Positions 36,565-45,096 of a stretch of DNA of 64,000 nucleotides are shown one piece after another; the stretch's first letter is position 1, and each line of letters starts with the position of its first letter. The translations under genes and the position numbers were made by a program. Origin of the DNA: Atribacter laminatus (GTDB taxonomy: Bacteria; Atribacterota; Atribacteria; Atribacterales; Atribacteraceae); NCBI RefSeq assembly GCF_015775515.1, contig NZ_CP065383.1, forward strand, positions 1,302,001 to 1,366,000, given 5' to 3'. The notes beneath the pieces are model-generated. The model was given only the letters and a program-made list of their open reading frames with translations. It had not been told where the DNA came from and ran no database searches.

Positions 36565-37572
36565 ATGTTTCGAAGATTATTTCTTACCCTGTTGATTTTG
36601 GTAATTATCATTGCAGGATCAGGAAGTGTTGTCTTGGCAGAAGAAAATGAGATTGAAATAGCCTTTATTCGAGCAACCGGTGAACCTTATTATCAGTTTG
36701 GTTCCCAGGCTGCTGAAGCGGCTGCAAAAAAATTAGGAGTCAAAATGGTAGTATATACTTCCAACTTTGATTCCGCGCAAGAATTGGCCAACGTGCAAGA
36801 TGCCATCGCTCGAGGTTGTGATGGGATTTTAATTTATGCTGTTTCTCTATCATCAGAAAGAGCAGCGGTTGATACAGCCAGTAAGGCAAAAGTGCCAATA
36901 TTTATTCAGGGTGGTTATCACAGTGACATTCTCCCCCTTTCAGCAGGATTTATGGATAACTCTTTGAAAGAATTTTCAAAACCCTTGGGGATATGGATGG
37001 CTGAAAACCTGGAAAAAGGAAAAGTGGCTGTTATCGAAGGAGCTTTGGGACGTGGCGATGCCGAGGCTTACACTGAAGGATTTAAGGAAGGCTTAAGTCA
37101 AAATCCCAATTTAGAAATAGTAACAACAATTACAGCAGAATGGAATAGACAAAAAGCCTATGAAGCAGCTACCAATATTATCACCGCTCATCCTGACATC
37201 GTAGGATTATTTGTTCAAAATGAGGATATGACAGTTGGTGTGGCAAGCGCTTTGGAACGTCTTGGCAAGCTTGAACAAGTTACAATTGTTTCCCAAAACG
37301 GAGCACCTTACGGTTTGGATCTCATAAGAGAAGGTAAACTGCAATACACCAATGCCAATCCGCCATCTATCGCCTCGGTCATGGCTTTACGCATACTCTT
37401 AGGTGTTGTAAAAGGAGAGATTGAGCCAGGTCATTTTTACTGGGCACCAACTCAACTAATAAGTAAGGAAAACTTGGATGTAACTTACCGTTGGGATGCT
37501 TCCGAGGAAGAAATTGAACAGTGGCTCGATCTACCGTTGCCCGAACCGGTTATTCCTCCACCAATACTATAA
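36565..37572 (+). CDS. CUT2 sugar ABC transporter binding protein (RbsB type)
   Basis: The 335-residue product has a signal peptide (residues 1-26, ending V-V-L-A) and a ribose-binding-protein fold: I-A-F-I-R-A-T-G-E-P-Y-Y near 32, G-C-D-G-I-L-I near 90 and Q-N-E-D-M near 217. AGGGAGG lies before the ATG. An orphan GGAGGTG about 75 bases upstream would start a 14-codon frame (about 36492-36539). The gene is last in the rbs-like operon and ends at a bidirectional terminator. Confidence 0.92.
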   Translation: MFRRLFLTLLILVIIIAGSGSVVLAEENEIEIAFIRATGEPYYQFGSQAAEAAAKKLGVKMVVYTSNFDSAQELANVQDAIARGCDGILIYAVSLSSERAAVDTASKAKVPIFIQGGYHSDILPLSAGFMDNSLKEFSKPLGIWMAENLEKGKVAVIEGALGRGDAEAYTEGFKEGLSQNPNLEIVTTITAEWNRQKAYEAATNIITAHPDIVGLFVQNEDMTVGVASALERLGKLEQVTIVSQNGAPYGLDLIREGKLQYTNANPPSIASVMALRILLGVVKGEIEPGHFYWAPTQLISKENLDVTYRWDASEEEIEQWLDLPLPEPVIPPPIL

Positions 37573-37637
37573 AAACCTGACTCTAAGAAGTAATTCCATT
37601 AGTAAAAAACTATCTTTTGAGTCGCAAAGCTTTAGGA

Positions 37638-37670
37638 AATTGGGGCGCAAAAGTGCATTGCGCCCCAATT
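37638..37670. terminator. Bidirectional terminator hairpin between convergent genes
   Basis: AATTGGGGCGCAA pairs perfectly with TTGCGCCCCAATT over a 7-base loop, between the binding-protein gene (plus) and gpmA (minus). The core GGGCGCAA stem is also one of the dispersed repeats (33927-33946, 44447-44466). Confidence 0.75.
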
Positions 37671-37695
37671 AAACTCATAGCAATCCTTCATTGTT

Positions 37696-38445
37696 TTACT
37701 TCTTCGCTTTTCCCTGATTAGCGACGGCTTCCATGGCTTTTTTAACCGTTTCTTCATCCCCAATGTAATAATGTTGAAGAGGCTTTAGAGATTGGTCTAG
37801 CTCATATACCAAAGGTATTCCAGTGGGAATATTGAGGCCGACAATTTCCTCATCTGAAACATTGTCCAGATATTTGACCAAAGCTCTTAAGCTGTTTCCA
37901 TGAGCGGCGATGAGTACTTTTTTACCCGATTGGATTGTAGGAGCAATAGTTTGATGCCAGTATGGGAGAAAGCGGGCAACTGTATCCTTCAGGCACTCAG
38001 TCAAGGGCAGGTCTTTATCAACGAGATCTTGGTAACGTGGGTCTTTGCCTGGGAATCGGGGATCAGATTTTTCTAAGGCTGGCGGTTGAATATCATAGCT
38101 TCTCCTCCAAATTTTTACTTGTTCTTCTCCAAATTTTACTGCGGTTTCGGCTTTATTCAAACCTTGCAAAGCGCCATAATGACGTTCGTTCAAGCGCCAG
38201 GATTTTTCTACAGGGATCCACATTAAATCCATTTTATCAAGTACAATCCAGAGAGTGCGAATTGCTCGTTTTAGAACTGAAGTAAAGGCTATATCAAAGG
38301 TAAAGCCCTGTTCTTTTAACGCTCTTCCGCCCGTGTGAGCTTCTTCTATTCCTTTATCGGACAAATCAACATCTGTCCATCCGGTAAAGCGATTTTCCTT
38401 ATTCCAGGTACTTTCTCCGTGACGAACGAGCACTAACTTTATCAT
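37696..38445 (-). CDS. gpmA: 2,3-bisphosphoglycerate-dependent phosphoglycerate mutase
   Basis: The 249-residue glycolytic enzyme interconverts 3- and 2-phosphoglycerate. The catalytic phospho-His lies in [10 protein letters not shown] (residue 9), followed by [22 protein letters not shown] near 88, and the second His in A-A-H-G-N-S-L-R near 183. Length is that of GpmA. AGGAGG lies upstream of the ATG. It is transcribed alone, convergent with the sugar transporter operon. Confidence 0.96.
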   Translation of the reverse strand: MIKLVLVRHGESTWNKENRFTGWTDVDLSDKGIEEAHTGGRALKEQGFTFDIAFTSVLKRAIRTLWIVLDKMDLMWIPVEKSWRLNERHYGALQGLNKAETAVKFGEEQVKIWRRSYDIQPPALEKSDPRFPGKDPRYQDLVDKDLPLTECLKDTVARFLPYWHQTIAPTIQSGKKVLIAAHGNSLRALVKYLDNVSDEEIVGLNIPTGIPLVYELDQSLKPLQHYYIGDEETVKKAMEAVANQGKAKK

Positions 38446-38589
38446 ATTAAAAAACCTCCTTTTAGGTTTGTGGATTATTCATTGTAAGGAAATTAAAAAC
38501 TTAAAATCGAAAACATTATTATACTGTATCTCTTTAATTTTATCCTGAAAATACCAATATTGGTGAAAAAAGAATAAACAAAAAAAGAA

Positions 38590-38963
38590 AAAGGCACACC
38601 CCCTTGAATCCCCCCTCAATGGGGGAATATATTGAACAATTCCCCTCCTTGGAGGGGTGCCGTTTACGGCGGGGAGGGCGCTTTTCATTCGTCATCCAGA
38701 GCTTTCATCCTCACCCTCACCTTCTCCCATCAAGGGAGAAGGAACTTTTAGTCGTCATTGCGAGACCTGGTTTTTTGAGGTCGTGGCAATCTCATATTCA
38801 TTTTTTATTATTCTCCCATTGGATAAAGGGGGAAGTATTGGGATTCGATTGGTTTACAAAAACTCAAATCCCCCTTACCTCCTTTGCTAAAAGGGGAAAT
38901 TCATTTCTAAATAGGTATTTTCATTGTCATCTGGTGCCAACGTTTGGCATGAGAGTCTATCCT
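38590..38963. repeat. Second mosaic of palindromic intergenic repeats
   Basis: It contains the CCCCC/GGGGG hairpin following AAAGGCACACCCCC (38590-38630), a GTCATTGCGAG ... GTGGCAATCTCAT repeat (38754-38795), an inverted copy of the CCCCCTTT/AAAGGGGG hairpin (about 38869-38897) and an inverted type-D repeat (38917-38963). Open frames across this segment are repeat artefacts. Confidence 0.8.
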
Positions 38964-39103
38964 AACCTTCCAGATATTCATCTTGTCAAAAAGATACCGC
39001 ACTTTCAATTGTTGGTTATTTTAACCTTTTTTTAATTAAGAAATAAAGAATTTAAACAAATTGCCGATTAATTATTGTATCCAAAGGATTGAGGTAAATT
39101 GAT

Positions 39104-39547
39104 ATGGATCTTAAAGAAGCTGTCCGCCAAATATTAGAACAATTTCAAGCGATTGCTCATCAGCTCCCTCAGTTAGTGATACAAATTGATGGGAAGCAAA
39201 TTGGAGCTTTCTTGGATAAAGGAAATGAGTATAAAATTGATGATGAGAAACTCCAGATCATCGTTAAGGAGATAAAAAATCGATATCATGGTCCGATTAA
39301 TAGCCAAATAGTCCGGAATATTATTGAAGACTTAGAAAAGGATTATTATTTTAATCGTATGGAAATGGTTTTTCAAAAAAGTTCCTTTAGCAAGCCGGTC
39401 AATGTGTTTTTTGTTTGGAAGGGAGATCTAAATGAAGAACAGCAAAAAAGAGTATTTTTAGCGACTGACCTATGGCTTCGATTGGAATTAAAAGTTGATT
39501 TTGTGAATTTAGACGATGGTTTGTATCGTCAATTTTATGATGAGTAG
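39104..39547 (+). CDS. Hypothetical protein
   Basis: I do not recognise this 147-residue soluble protein. It begins M-D-L-K-E-A-V-R-Q-I-L and has an amphipathic N-terminal helix, then a mixed region ending V-D-F-V-N-L-D-D-G-L-Y-R-Q-F-Y. GAGGT stands before the ATG. There are no cysteines and no membrane segment. It is convergent with the nitrilase-like gene. Confidence 0.65.
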   Translation: MDLKEAVRQILEQFQAIAHQLPQLVIQIDGKQIGAFLDKGNEYKIDDEKLQIIVKEIKNRYHGPINSQIVRNIIEDLEKDYYFNRMEMVFQKSSFSKPVNVFFVWKGDLNEEQQKRVFLATDLWLRLELKVDFVNLDDGLYRQFYDE

Positions 39548-39622
39548 TAAGAAAAGATTAAACTTCCTCTGATAAATCGCTCCAAACACTCTCATTTAAC
39601 TCATAATCATAAAGAACCAGTT

Positions 39623-40429
39623 TCACTCTTTTTTAAAAAGATCATTTTTTAGAAATTTTGGGTAATAACTTTGGAAAAGTGAATTATTATTGGGATTTCG
39701 TATCTTTTCAATAATCGAGGAATCGAGATTGACTATAATCATGCTTTCCTTTCCTTGATAATCTTCAACAACGATTTGTCCTTCAGGATCACATACCATT
39801 AAGCCTCCGCCAAAATCCTGTCCAAGTGCGTTACAACTGGCGATGAAAATACGATTATCATATGCTCTGGCTGGAAGGAAAATATGCCAGGATTGTTGTC
39901 GATCTTTTGGAGTTCGTGCCGATGCATAAGGACAAAAGACCAGTTCGGCTCCCTGAAGAGAAAGAAAGGTTGTTATTTGGGGAAAGTGAAGTTCCCAGCA
40001 AATTTCAATACCGAAACGAACTTGAGGAATATCAAAAACCGGAAATTCATGACCAGAAGAAAAAAATGCAACTTCATGTGGAGCTAAGTGGGTTTTACGA
40101 TATTTAAAAATTTTTCCATTGGCCGTGCAAATAACTTGAGCGATATAGGGATTCAGGTTATGGTTTTTTTCACAAACACCAGCCAGGATAGTGATTTGTT
40201 TATCTTGAGCCCATTGGGATAAAATCCTTGAGCTGTAACCAGGTATCGTTTCGGCATATTCAGGGCTACATTCTGGAGAATAACCGGTTACTGAGAGCTC
40301 AGGAAAACAAATGATGTCAACCTGATTTAAAACTGCATCATTGATATATTTTTTGATTTTGGATAGATTATTGTCAATGTTGCCAACTTCTGATTTCATT
40401 TGGATTAACGCTATAACTAAATTTTTCAT
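39623..40429 (-). CDS. Carbon-nitrogen hydrolase (nitrilase superfamily)
   Basis: The product of about 268 residues carries the catalytic triad of the family: Glu in F-P-E-L-S-V-T-G near 45, Lys in Y-R-K-T-H-L near 115, and Cys in G-I-E-I-C-W-E near 149. Such enzymes hydrolyse amides, omega-amides or carbamoyl compounds. I chose ATG 40429 because A-L-I-Q-M-K is the usual family start and GAAAGG lies eight bases upstream; an ATG 24 codons earlier has no support. It is divergent from the structured RNA gene. Confidence 0.88.
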   Translation of the reverse strand: MKNLVIALIQMKSEVGNIDNNLSKIKKYINDAVLNQVDIICFPELSVTGYSPECSPEYAETIPGYSSRILSQWAQDKQITILAGVCEKNHNLNPYIAQVICTANGKIFKYRKTHLAPHEVAFFSSGHEFPVFDIPQVRFGIEICWELHFPQITTFLSLQGAELVFCPYASARTPKDRQQSWHIFLPARAYDNRIFIASCNALGQDFGGGLMVCDPEGQIVVEDYQGKESMIIVNLDSSIIEKIRNPNNNSLFQSYYPKFLKNDLFKKE

Positions 40430-40511
40430 TCTATTACCTTTCTGAAAAGACTCAAGAGAAGTGAAATTTTGTTCAATATTATTATAGTTATAAATAACCA
40501 TATTTGTTAGC

Positions 40512-40539
40512 TTGACAGGTTAAATATTGGGTGTATAAT
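40512..40539 (+). promoter_or_regulatory. Strong sigma70-type promoter of the structured RNA
   Basis: It has consensus TTGACA at 40512-40517 and consensus TATAAT at 40534-40539 with a 16-bp spacer. No ribosome site or coding frame follows. Confidence 0.8.
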
Positions 40540-40546
40540 AAGTTAT

Positions 40547-40741
40547 AGCCACAGGTTCTGAGGAATAAAAAACCGAAGGATTGGAAGAAAGAAGTTCCCG
40601 ATCGAGAGATAGGAATTTCGAAGTTTTCCCGAGAGGGAGAGTGGAAGGCCAATCCTGAAGCGCTTCGCTATATTAGAAAGTGATTTCTTTTTTCGAGGCG
40701 AGATTTAGGTTCAAGAGTTTGTCAGAGCCTGTGGTTTTTTT
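40547..40741 (+). ncRNA. Structured non-coding RNA of about 195 nt, 6S-RNA-like candidate
   Basis: Transcription from the consensus promoter would begin near 40547. The ends pair: CCACAGGTTCTGA (40549-40561) with TCAGAGCCTGTGG (40722-40734), twelve Watson-Crick pairs and one G-U, followed directly by seven T residues. Inside, AGGATTGG pairs perfectly with CCAATCCT to close an upper stem, and TCCC/GGGA and GAAGC/GCTTC form small hairpins. A closing terminal stem, large internal bubble, upper stem, length near 190 and stand-alone transcription are the features of 6S RNA, which binds RNA polymerase. It lacks the conserved GAGGAAAGTCC-type core of RNase P RNA. The existence of an RNA gene is well supported; the 6S identity is an inference. 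Confidence 0.7.
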
Positions 40742-40789
40742 GTTCCTCGATTCATTATCTTCTTTTAACTGCTATATGAGTAATCATAA

Positions 40790-40816
40790 CCCTAAAAAGG
40801 TATAATATTTTTAGGG
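40790..40816 (+). promoter_or_regulatory. Perfect 9-bp inverted repeat enclosing a -10 box
   Basis: CCCTAAAAA and TTTTTAGGG flank GGTATAATA, which contains the consensus TATAAT (40801-40806) for the PAC2 gene. A dimeric regulator binding here would cover the promoter; a role in RNA structure is the alternative. Confidence 0.6.
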
Positions 40817-40873
40817 AAAAACCATTTATCCATTTCCAATAGATTAAAAACCAAAGGAGGACTCATCCCAAAC

Positions 40874-41734
40874 ATGGAAAATCTTAAATTTTTAGAAAAG
40901 CCAGTTTTATTTTCTCCCAGATTGATCATTGGATTATCGGGGTGGATGGATGGAGGATATGTGTCAACCGGAACTATTGTTTATTTAAATAATAAGCTGA
41001 ATACTGTTAAGTTTGCAGAAATAAATCCTCACCCTTTTTATATATATAATTTACCGGGATCTATGGAGGAAATCGCTCAATTTCGTCCTTATACAAAAAT
41101 TACCGACGGATTAGTAAATGAAGTCCAGTTTCCAACCAATGAATTTTTTGCTGACACCAATAATAATCTCATTCTATTCTCTGGTAAAGAACCAAATATT
41201 CATTGGGATCAATACTGTCAAATTTTATTTTTTATGTGTGAAGAGTACCATATTCAAGAAATATATTTTATTGGAAGTGTCAACGGTTTAACTCCTCACA
41301 CTCGAGATCCGCGAGTCTATAGTTCGGTCAGTGATGAAAAGTTAAAAAAAATTCTTGAGGAAGAAAATATTCGTTTTACCACTTATGAAGGTTCCGCCAG
41401 TTTAATTACCTATCTCACCTTTTTGGCGAAAGAGAAAGATATAAGCATAATTAACCTTATTACTGATGTACCAATGTATATCCATGCAACCAATCCAAGA
41501 GGGATTATCTCCATCGTAAAAAAAATCACAGCTTTACTTCAATTAAATCTCGATTTTTCAGATTTAATTCCACTGGTTGAGCAGTTTGATAGTAATATGG
41601 CTGTTGCCATGCGTGAGCAACCGGAGTTGGCCAAACAAGTGAAAAAACTTGAGGAAAATTATGATAATGAGATAGTTACTGATAATCAGAATTTCGAGGA
41701 ATGGTTGAAAAAGCACGGCCTTGATAACCTTTAG
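40874..41734 (+). CDS. PAC2-family protein
   Basis: The 286-residue product matches the PAC2 (proteasome assembly chaperone 2-like) family: P-R-L-I-I-G-L-S-G-W-M-D-G-G near residue 17, then a segment Y-F-I-G-S-V-N-G-L-T-P-H-T-R near 135, and a C-terminal helical tail. Bacterial members are widespread but of unknown function and do not require a proteasome. AGGAGG precedes the ATG. It is transcribed alone from a promoter with a palindromic -10 region. Confidence 0.82.
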   Translation: MENLKFLEKPVLFSPRLIIGLSGWMDGGYVSTGTIVYLNNKLNTVKFAEINPHPFYIYNLPGSMEEIAQFRPYTKITDGLVNEVQFPTNEFFADTNNNLILFSGKEPNIHWDQYCQILFFMCEEYHIQEIYFIGSVNGLTPHTRDPRVYSSVSDEKLKKILEEENIRFTTYEGSASLITYLTFLAKEKDISIINLITDVPMYIHATNPRGIISIVKKITALLQLNLDFSDLIPLVEQFDSNMAVAMREQPELAKQVKKLEENYDNEIVTDNQNFEEWLKKHGLDNL

Positions 41735-41775
41735 AAAATATTGACAATCTAGAGACGAATTAAGTTATATTTATT

Positions 41776-41807
41776 GAGTGGGAGTTGCCTCTCGCATCAA
41801 CTAAACT
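41776..41807 (+). terminator. Possible weak terminator after the PAC2 gene
   Basis: AGTTG pairs with CAACT within a longer imperfect stem (GAGT with ACTC), followed by seven T residues. Confidence 0.4.
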
Positions 41808-41995
41808 CTCTTTTTTTATCATTGCTTTTCTTTGAATGTGGTCATTAAATTCTTAAAAAGCATTAAGTCTTATTAATAAAATAGCATCAAGAAAGACTAC
41901 AAAAAAAACTCAGAAATACGCATAAAATTCTGCTGGATATATTTTGAATGTAGTTAACTCAAAAAACTTAATGAAATAAATAATTGGAGGTAACT

Positions 41996-43024
41996 ATGAA
42001 AGCTCTTTTTGGAAAATCTCCATTTCAACTCCAATGGCGAGATGCACTTGTTCCCCAACCTCAATTAGGACAGGTATTAGTACGGGTTGAAGCAGGAGGT
42101 ATTTGTGGAACCGATCTCCATTTTCTTCGAAATAATGAAGATTGGACGCCTTTAGGTCATGAGGTGGTTGGAACCATTGAGCAGATCGGTGAGAATGTTG
42201 ATGACAGTCTGATTGGAAAAAGTGTAATTGTGGAAAACCATGCAGCTTGTGGGGTTTGTAAACAATGTAAAAATGGCCGTTCATTGTACTGCGAAAACTT
42301 AACAACCTACATGACCGACCAAGCTGGTTTTTCTGAATACCTTGTGGTGAGGCAAGATATGGTGCATGTTTATGATAAGAAATTGCTTGATTCGCTTCAT
42401 GCCAGTTTAGCTGAACCACTCACCGTGGCATTAGATATTACTTTACGGGCTGAGCTTGAGCTCAATGATGAGGTTGTTGTCTTTGGGCCAGGACCTATTG
42501 GATTGATGGTAGTTGGATTAGCTAAACTTCAGGGGGCTCGACGGGTTTTCCTAGTTGGTTCCAATCAATCCACTCCCCGGGCATCTTATCGTTTGAATTT
42601 GGGAAAGCAAATCGGTGCCGATGTAACTCTGAGTTATGAAGCGAACGATGTGGTAAATGAGATTATGAGTGTTGTTCCCAAGGGTGTCGATCGAGTCATT
42701 GTAACAGCGCCTCCTAAAACCATTGCCGATGCTATTCAGATATCCCGTTTTGGAGGTATTATTGCATTTAATGGAATTGAATATGGAGAAGGAAGCCAAA
42801 TAACTTTTGATGCCAATGAATTTCATTTTAAAAAGTTACAGCTCAGAGCCTCTCATGCAATTCCGAACCATAATTTTCCTATAGCCATTGACCTTCTGAA
42901 TCGACATAGTTTTCCTTTAGAGGCTTTGTTGTCTCATGTTTTTCCATTTAATGAGGCAGAAAAGGCTTTTCAAATAGCATCAAGCCAAAAAGAAAAGGTT
43001 GTAAAAGTCGTTTTGAAATCTTAG
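41996..43024 (+). CDS. Zinc-dependent alcohol dehydrogenase
   Basis: The 342-residue medium-chain dehydrogenase has the catalytic zinc Cys in G-I-C-G-T-D-L-H, G-H-E-V-V-G, structural zinc Cys in C-G-V-C-K-Q-C-K-N-G-R-S-L-Y-C near residue 85, and G-P-G-P-I-G in the Rossmann fold. It belongs to the sorbitol/threonine dehydrogenase branch; substrate is unknown. ATG 41996 has GGAGG six bases upstream; a TTG at 41984 overlaps that site. It stands before an M24-fold protein, 145 bp apart. Confidence 0.9.
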   Translation: MKALFGKSPFQLQWRDALVPQPQLGQVLVRVEAGGICGTDLHFLRNNEDWTPLGHEVVGTIEQIGENVDDSLIGKSVIVENHAACGVCKQCKNGRSLYCENLTTYMTDQAGFSEYLVVRQDMVHVYDKKLLDSLHASLAEPLTVALDITLRAELELNDEVVVFGPGPIGLMVVGLAKLQGARRVFLVGSNQSTPRASYRLNLGKQIGADVTLSYEANDVVNEIMSVVPKGVDRVIVTAPPKTIADAIQISRFGGIIAFNGIEYGEGSQITFDANEFHFKKLQLRASHAIPNHNFPIAIDLLNRHSFPLEALLSHVFPFNEAEKAFQIASSQKEKVVKVVLKS

Positions 43025-43169
43025 CAGTTTTTTCTTTATAATAACTATTAGAACCTTTAATGCATATAAATTTTTTCTTGTTCTTTTAAAAGTTTTAAAC
43101 TAAATATCACTTCGGTTAAAAACTGAATAATTTTCAGTGTAAATTAATAGTTCGAGGAGGAAAAATACC

Positions 43170-44333
43170 ATGATAAGAGAAATACCAGAAACCGAATTTC
43201 ATCAAAGGATCAAACGAATTCAGAAAAAATTAGTTGAAAAAGATTTTGACGCTTATTTAGTTCATTCCAATGAAGCAGATCATGCGAGTGTTCGATACCT
43301 AAGTGATCATTGGCCAATTTTTGAAACGGCTGGAGTGATCGTTCCCAAAGAAGGAGACCCAATCTTATTGATTGGACCAGAAGCTGAGCCTTTTGCCGTT
43401 CAAAGGAGTAAGGTTAAGAAAATTCGAAAATTGCTTGCTTATCGTGAATCGGCTGAACCTGATTATCCAGATATCCAAGTATCAACTTTTAAGGACGTAT
43501 TTGATGAAATATCAGGAGGGAAAGAAATTAAACGTTTGGCATTAGGAGATTACGCCATTCTTCCTATGCCAGTATTTGAAGGAGTAAAAGAGGCATTAGG
43601 GCCAAAAGGAGAGATAATACGAGCTGAATGGATCATTTCCGATATGCGAGCGGTTAAATCAGAAAATGAGGTTGCCATGATGAAAGAGGCGCACCGAATT
43701 AGTGAATTAGCTCTCGAGGACCTTTTGAAAGAAATGAAAATTGGAATGACCGAGAAAGAAGCGATGGGTATTCTTTATCATGCCATGTATAAGCATGGCG
43801 CTGAATGTGAAGCCTTTCCTAATTATATTTTTGGGGGCAAACAGACACAAAATGCTATTGCTCGGGCAACTTATAAAAAACTTGAGTCAGGTCAGATGAT
43901 TCAGCTTTGTGTTGGAGCTCGATACGGTGGATATGCTTCTTCCGTTGGTCGCCCAGTTGTTTTTGGAAAAATGTCTTCAGAAATGAAAAAACAAGTGCAA
44001 TTTGGACTGGATGCTCATTTAATTACCTATGAATGGATTAAAGAAGGCGTCATCGCGAAGGATGTTGCTGAGAAATATTATCAGTATTTTGAGAAACATG
44101 GCTATGCTCAGTACTATCTATATGGACCATGCCATGGTGCTGGTATTATAGAAGTTGAAAAACCCTGGATGGAAAAAACCTCAAATTATCCTTTGAAAGA
44201 GAATATGACTTTTATGGCAGATACCTTCTTCACCACCCCAGATTATGGCTTTCGTTGGGAAGATGGTTTTCGAGTAACCAAAGATGGATGTGAGGCGTTT
44301 TCTTCTGCTCGGAGCGAGATAATTGAGTTATAA
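43170..44333 (+). CDS. M24-family (Xaa-Pro peptidase/creatinase fold) protein with degenerate metal site
   Basis: The 387-residue product has the N-terminal creatinase-type domain (S-N-E-A-D-H-A-S-V-R-Y-L near 30) and the pita-bread domain. At the metal positions it shows C-V-G instead of D-x-G near residue 247, S instead of the second Asp in G-Y-A-S-S-V-G-R, the expected His in G-P-C-H-G-A-G near 322, Asp for Glu in M-A-D-T-F-F, and the last Glu in W-E-D-G-F near 364. This is the same pattern as 1-1341. Family members without metal, such as creatinase, hydrolyse C-N bonds of small molecules. AGGAGG precedes the ATG. Confidence 0.82.
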   Translation: MIREIPETEFHQRIKRIQKKLVEKDFDAYLVHSNEADHASVRYLSDHWPIFETAGVIVPKEGDPILLIGPEAEPFAVQRSKVKKIRKLLAYRESAEPDYPDIQVSTFKDVFDEISGGKEIKRLALGDYAILPMPVFEGVKEALGPKGEIIRAEWIISDMRAVKSENEVAMMKEAHRISELALEDLLKEMKIGMTEKEAMGILYHAMYKHGAECEAFPNYIFGGKQTQNAIARATYKKLESGQMIQLCVGARYGGYASSVGRPVVFGKMSSEMKKQVQFGLDAHLITYEWIKEGVIAKDVAEKYYQYFEKHGYAQYYLYGPCHGAGIIEVEKPWMEKTSNYPLKENMTFMADTFFTTPDYGFRWEDGFRVTKDGCEAFSSARSEIIEL

Positions 44334-44409
44334 CCTTATGGGATGGAAGGGTATGACAAGGCTGCCATATTACAATTTAACGCCAGATGGTAATGAAAAC
44401 TCAAAATTC

Positions 44410-45096
44410 GGCATCCCTTGGCATGTCGCTACTTTAAACGAAGGACGGGCACAATGTATTGTGCCCCAACAAATTTTTATTCTTTTATAGGGGGCTCGAT
44501 TTATCATGCCCGTAGGTTTTCAGGATAGACCCTCATGCTGCTTTGCAGCACCAGATGAGGATGAAAATACCTATCTAAATCCGTCATTGCGAGGAGCGTC
44601 TTATGCGACGTGGCAATCTCTACCATCCACTTAGTCATTCTGAGGAGTCCGGTGTTTTTGCCGGACGACGTAAGAATCTCATCATTTAAAGTATTTATGA
44701 AGAAAAAACTTAAAAGATGAGATCCTCACGCCCTCAAAAAGCGAGGGCTCAGGATGACCGATTAAAGGCACACCCCCCTTTATCCCCCCTCAATGGGGGA
44801 ATTTATAAGATGGTATTTTCAGGATAGACCCTCATGCCAATTGTGTGGCACCAGATGACAATGAAAATATGTATCCAGGAATCGTTCCCCTCTTTAGAAA
44901 AGGGGGTTATGGGGATTTGAGTTTTTTTCCTGCTCGGTCATTGCGAGGAGCATCCTATGCGACGTGGCAATCTCATCGCCCCGCTTTGTCATTCTGAGGA
45001 GTCCGGTGTCTTCTGCCGGACGACGTGAGAATCTCATTCTTTAAAGTATTTATGAAGAAAAAACTTAAAAGATGAGATCCTCACGCCTTCAAAAAG
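44410..45096. repeat. Third and largest mosaic of palindromic intergenic repeats
   Basis: In order it holds a TCGGCAT/ATGTCG palindrome remnant and GGGCACAAT/ATTGTGCCC hairpin (44410-44466); type D (44516-44568); GTCATTGCGAGG type A (44583-44620); a GTCATTCTGAGGAGTCCGG hairpin (44634-44680); type B with C-rich hairpin (44713-44805); type D (44815-44868); CCCCTCTTT/AAAGGGGG (about 44887-44915); type A (44937-44976); and a second GTCATTCTGAGG plus truncated type B (44988-45096). The two GTCATTCTGAGG blocks form a 108-bp direct duplication. Confidence 0.85.

Noticed and set aside
38604-39035. Open frames of 77 and 143 codons in the intergenic repeat region, and a 61-codon frame at 33607-33792
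   Set aside because: They run through palindromic repeat modules, contain repeat-derived peptides such as P-S-P-S-P-I-K-G-E-G, and lack ribosome-binding sites.
40547-40741. RNase P RNA, tmRNA or riboswitch as identity of the structured RNA
   Set aside because: It is too short and lacks the conserved core motifs of RNase P RNA or a tmRNA tag frame. It ends in its own terminator well before the next gene's promoter, which does not fit a cis riboswitch for PAC2.
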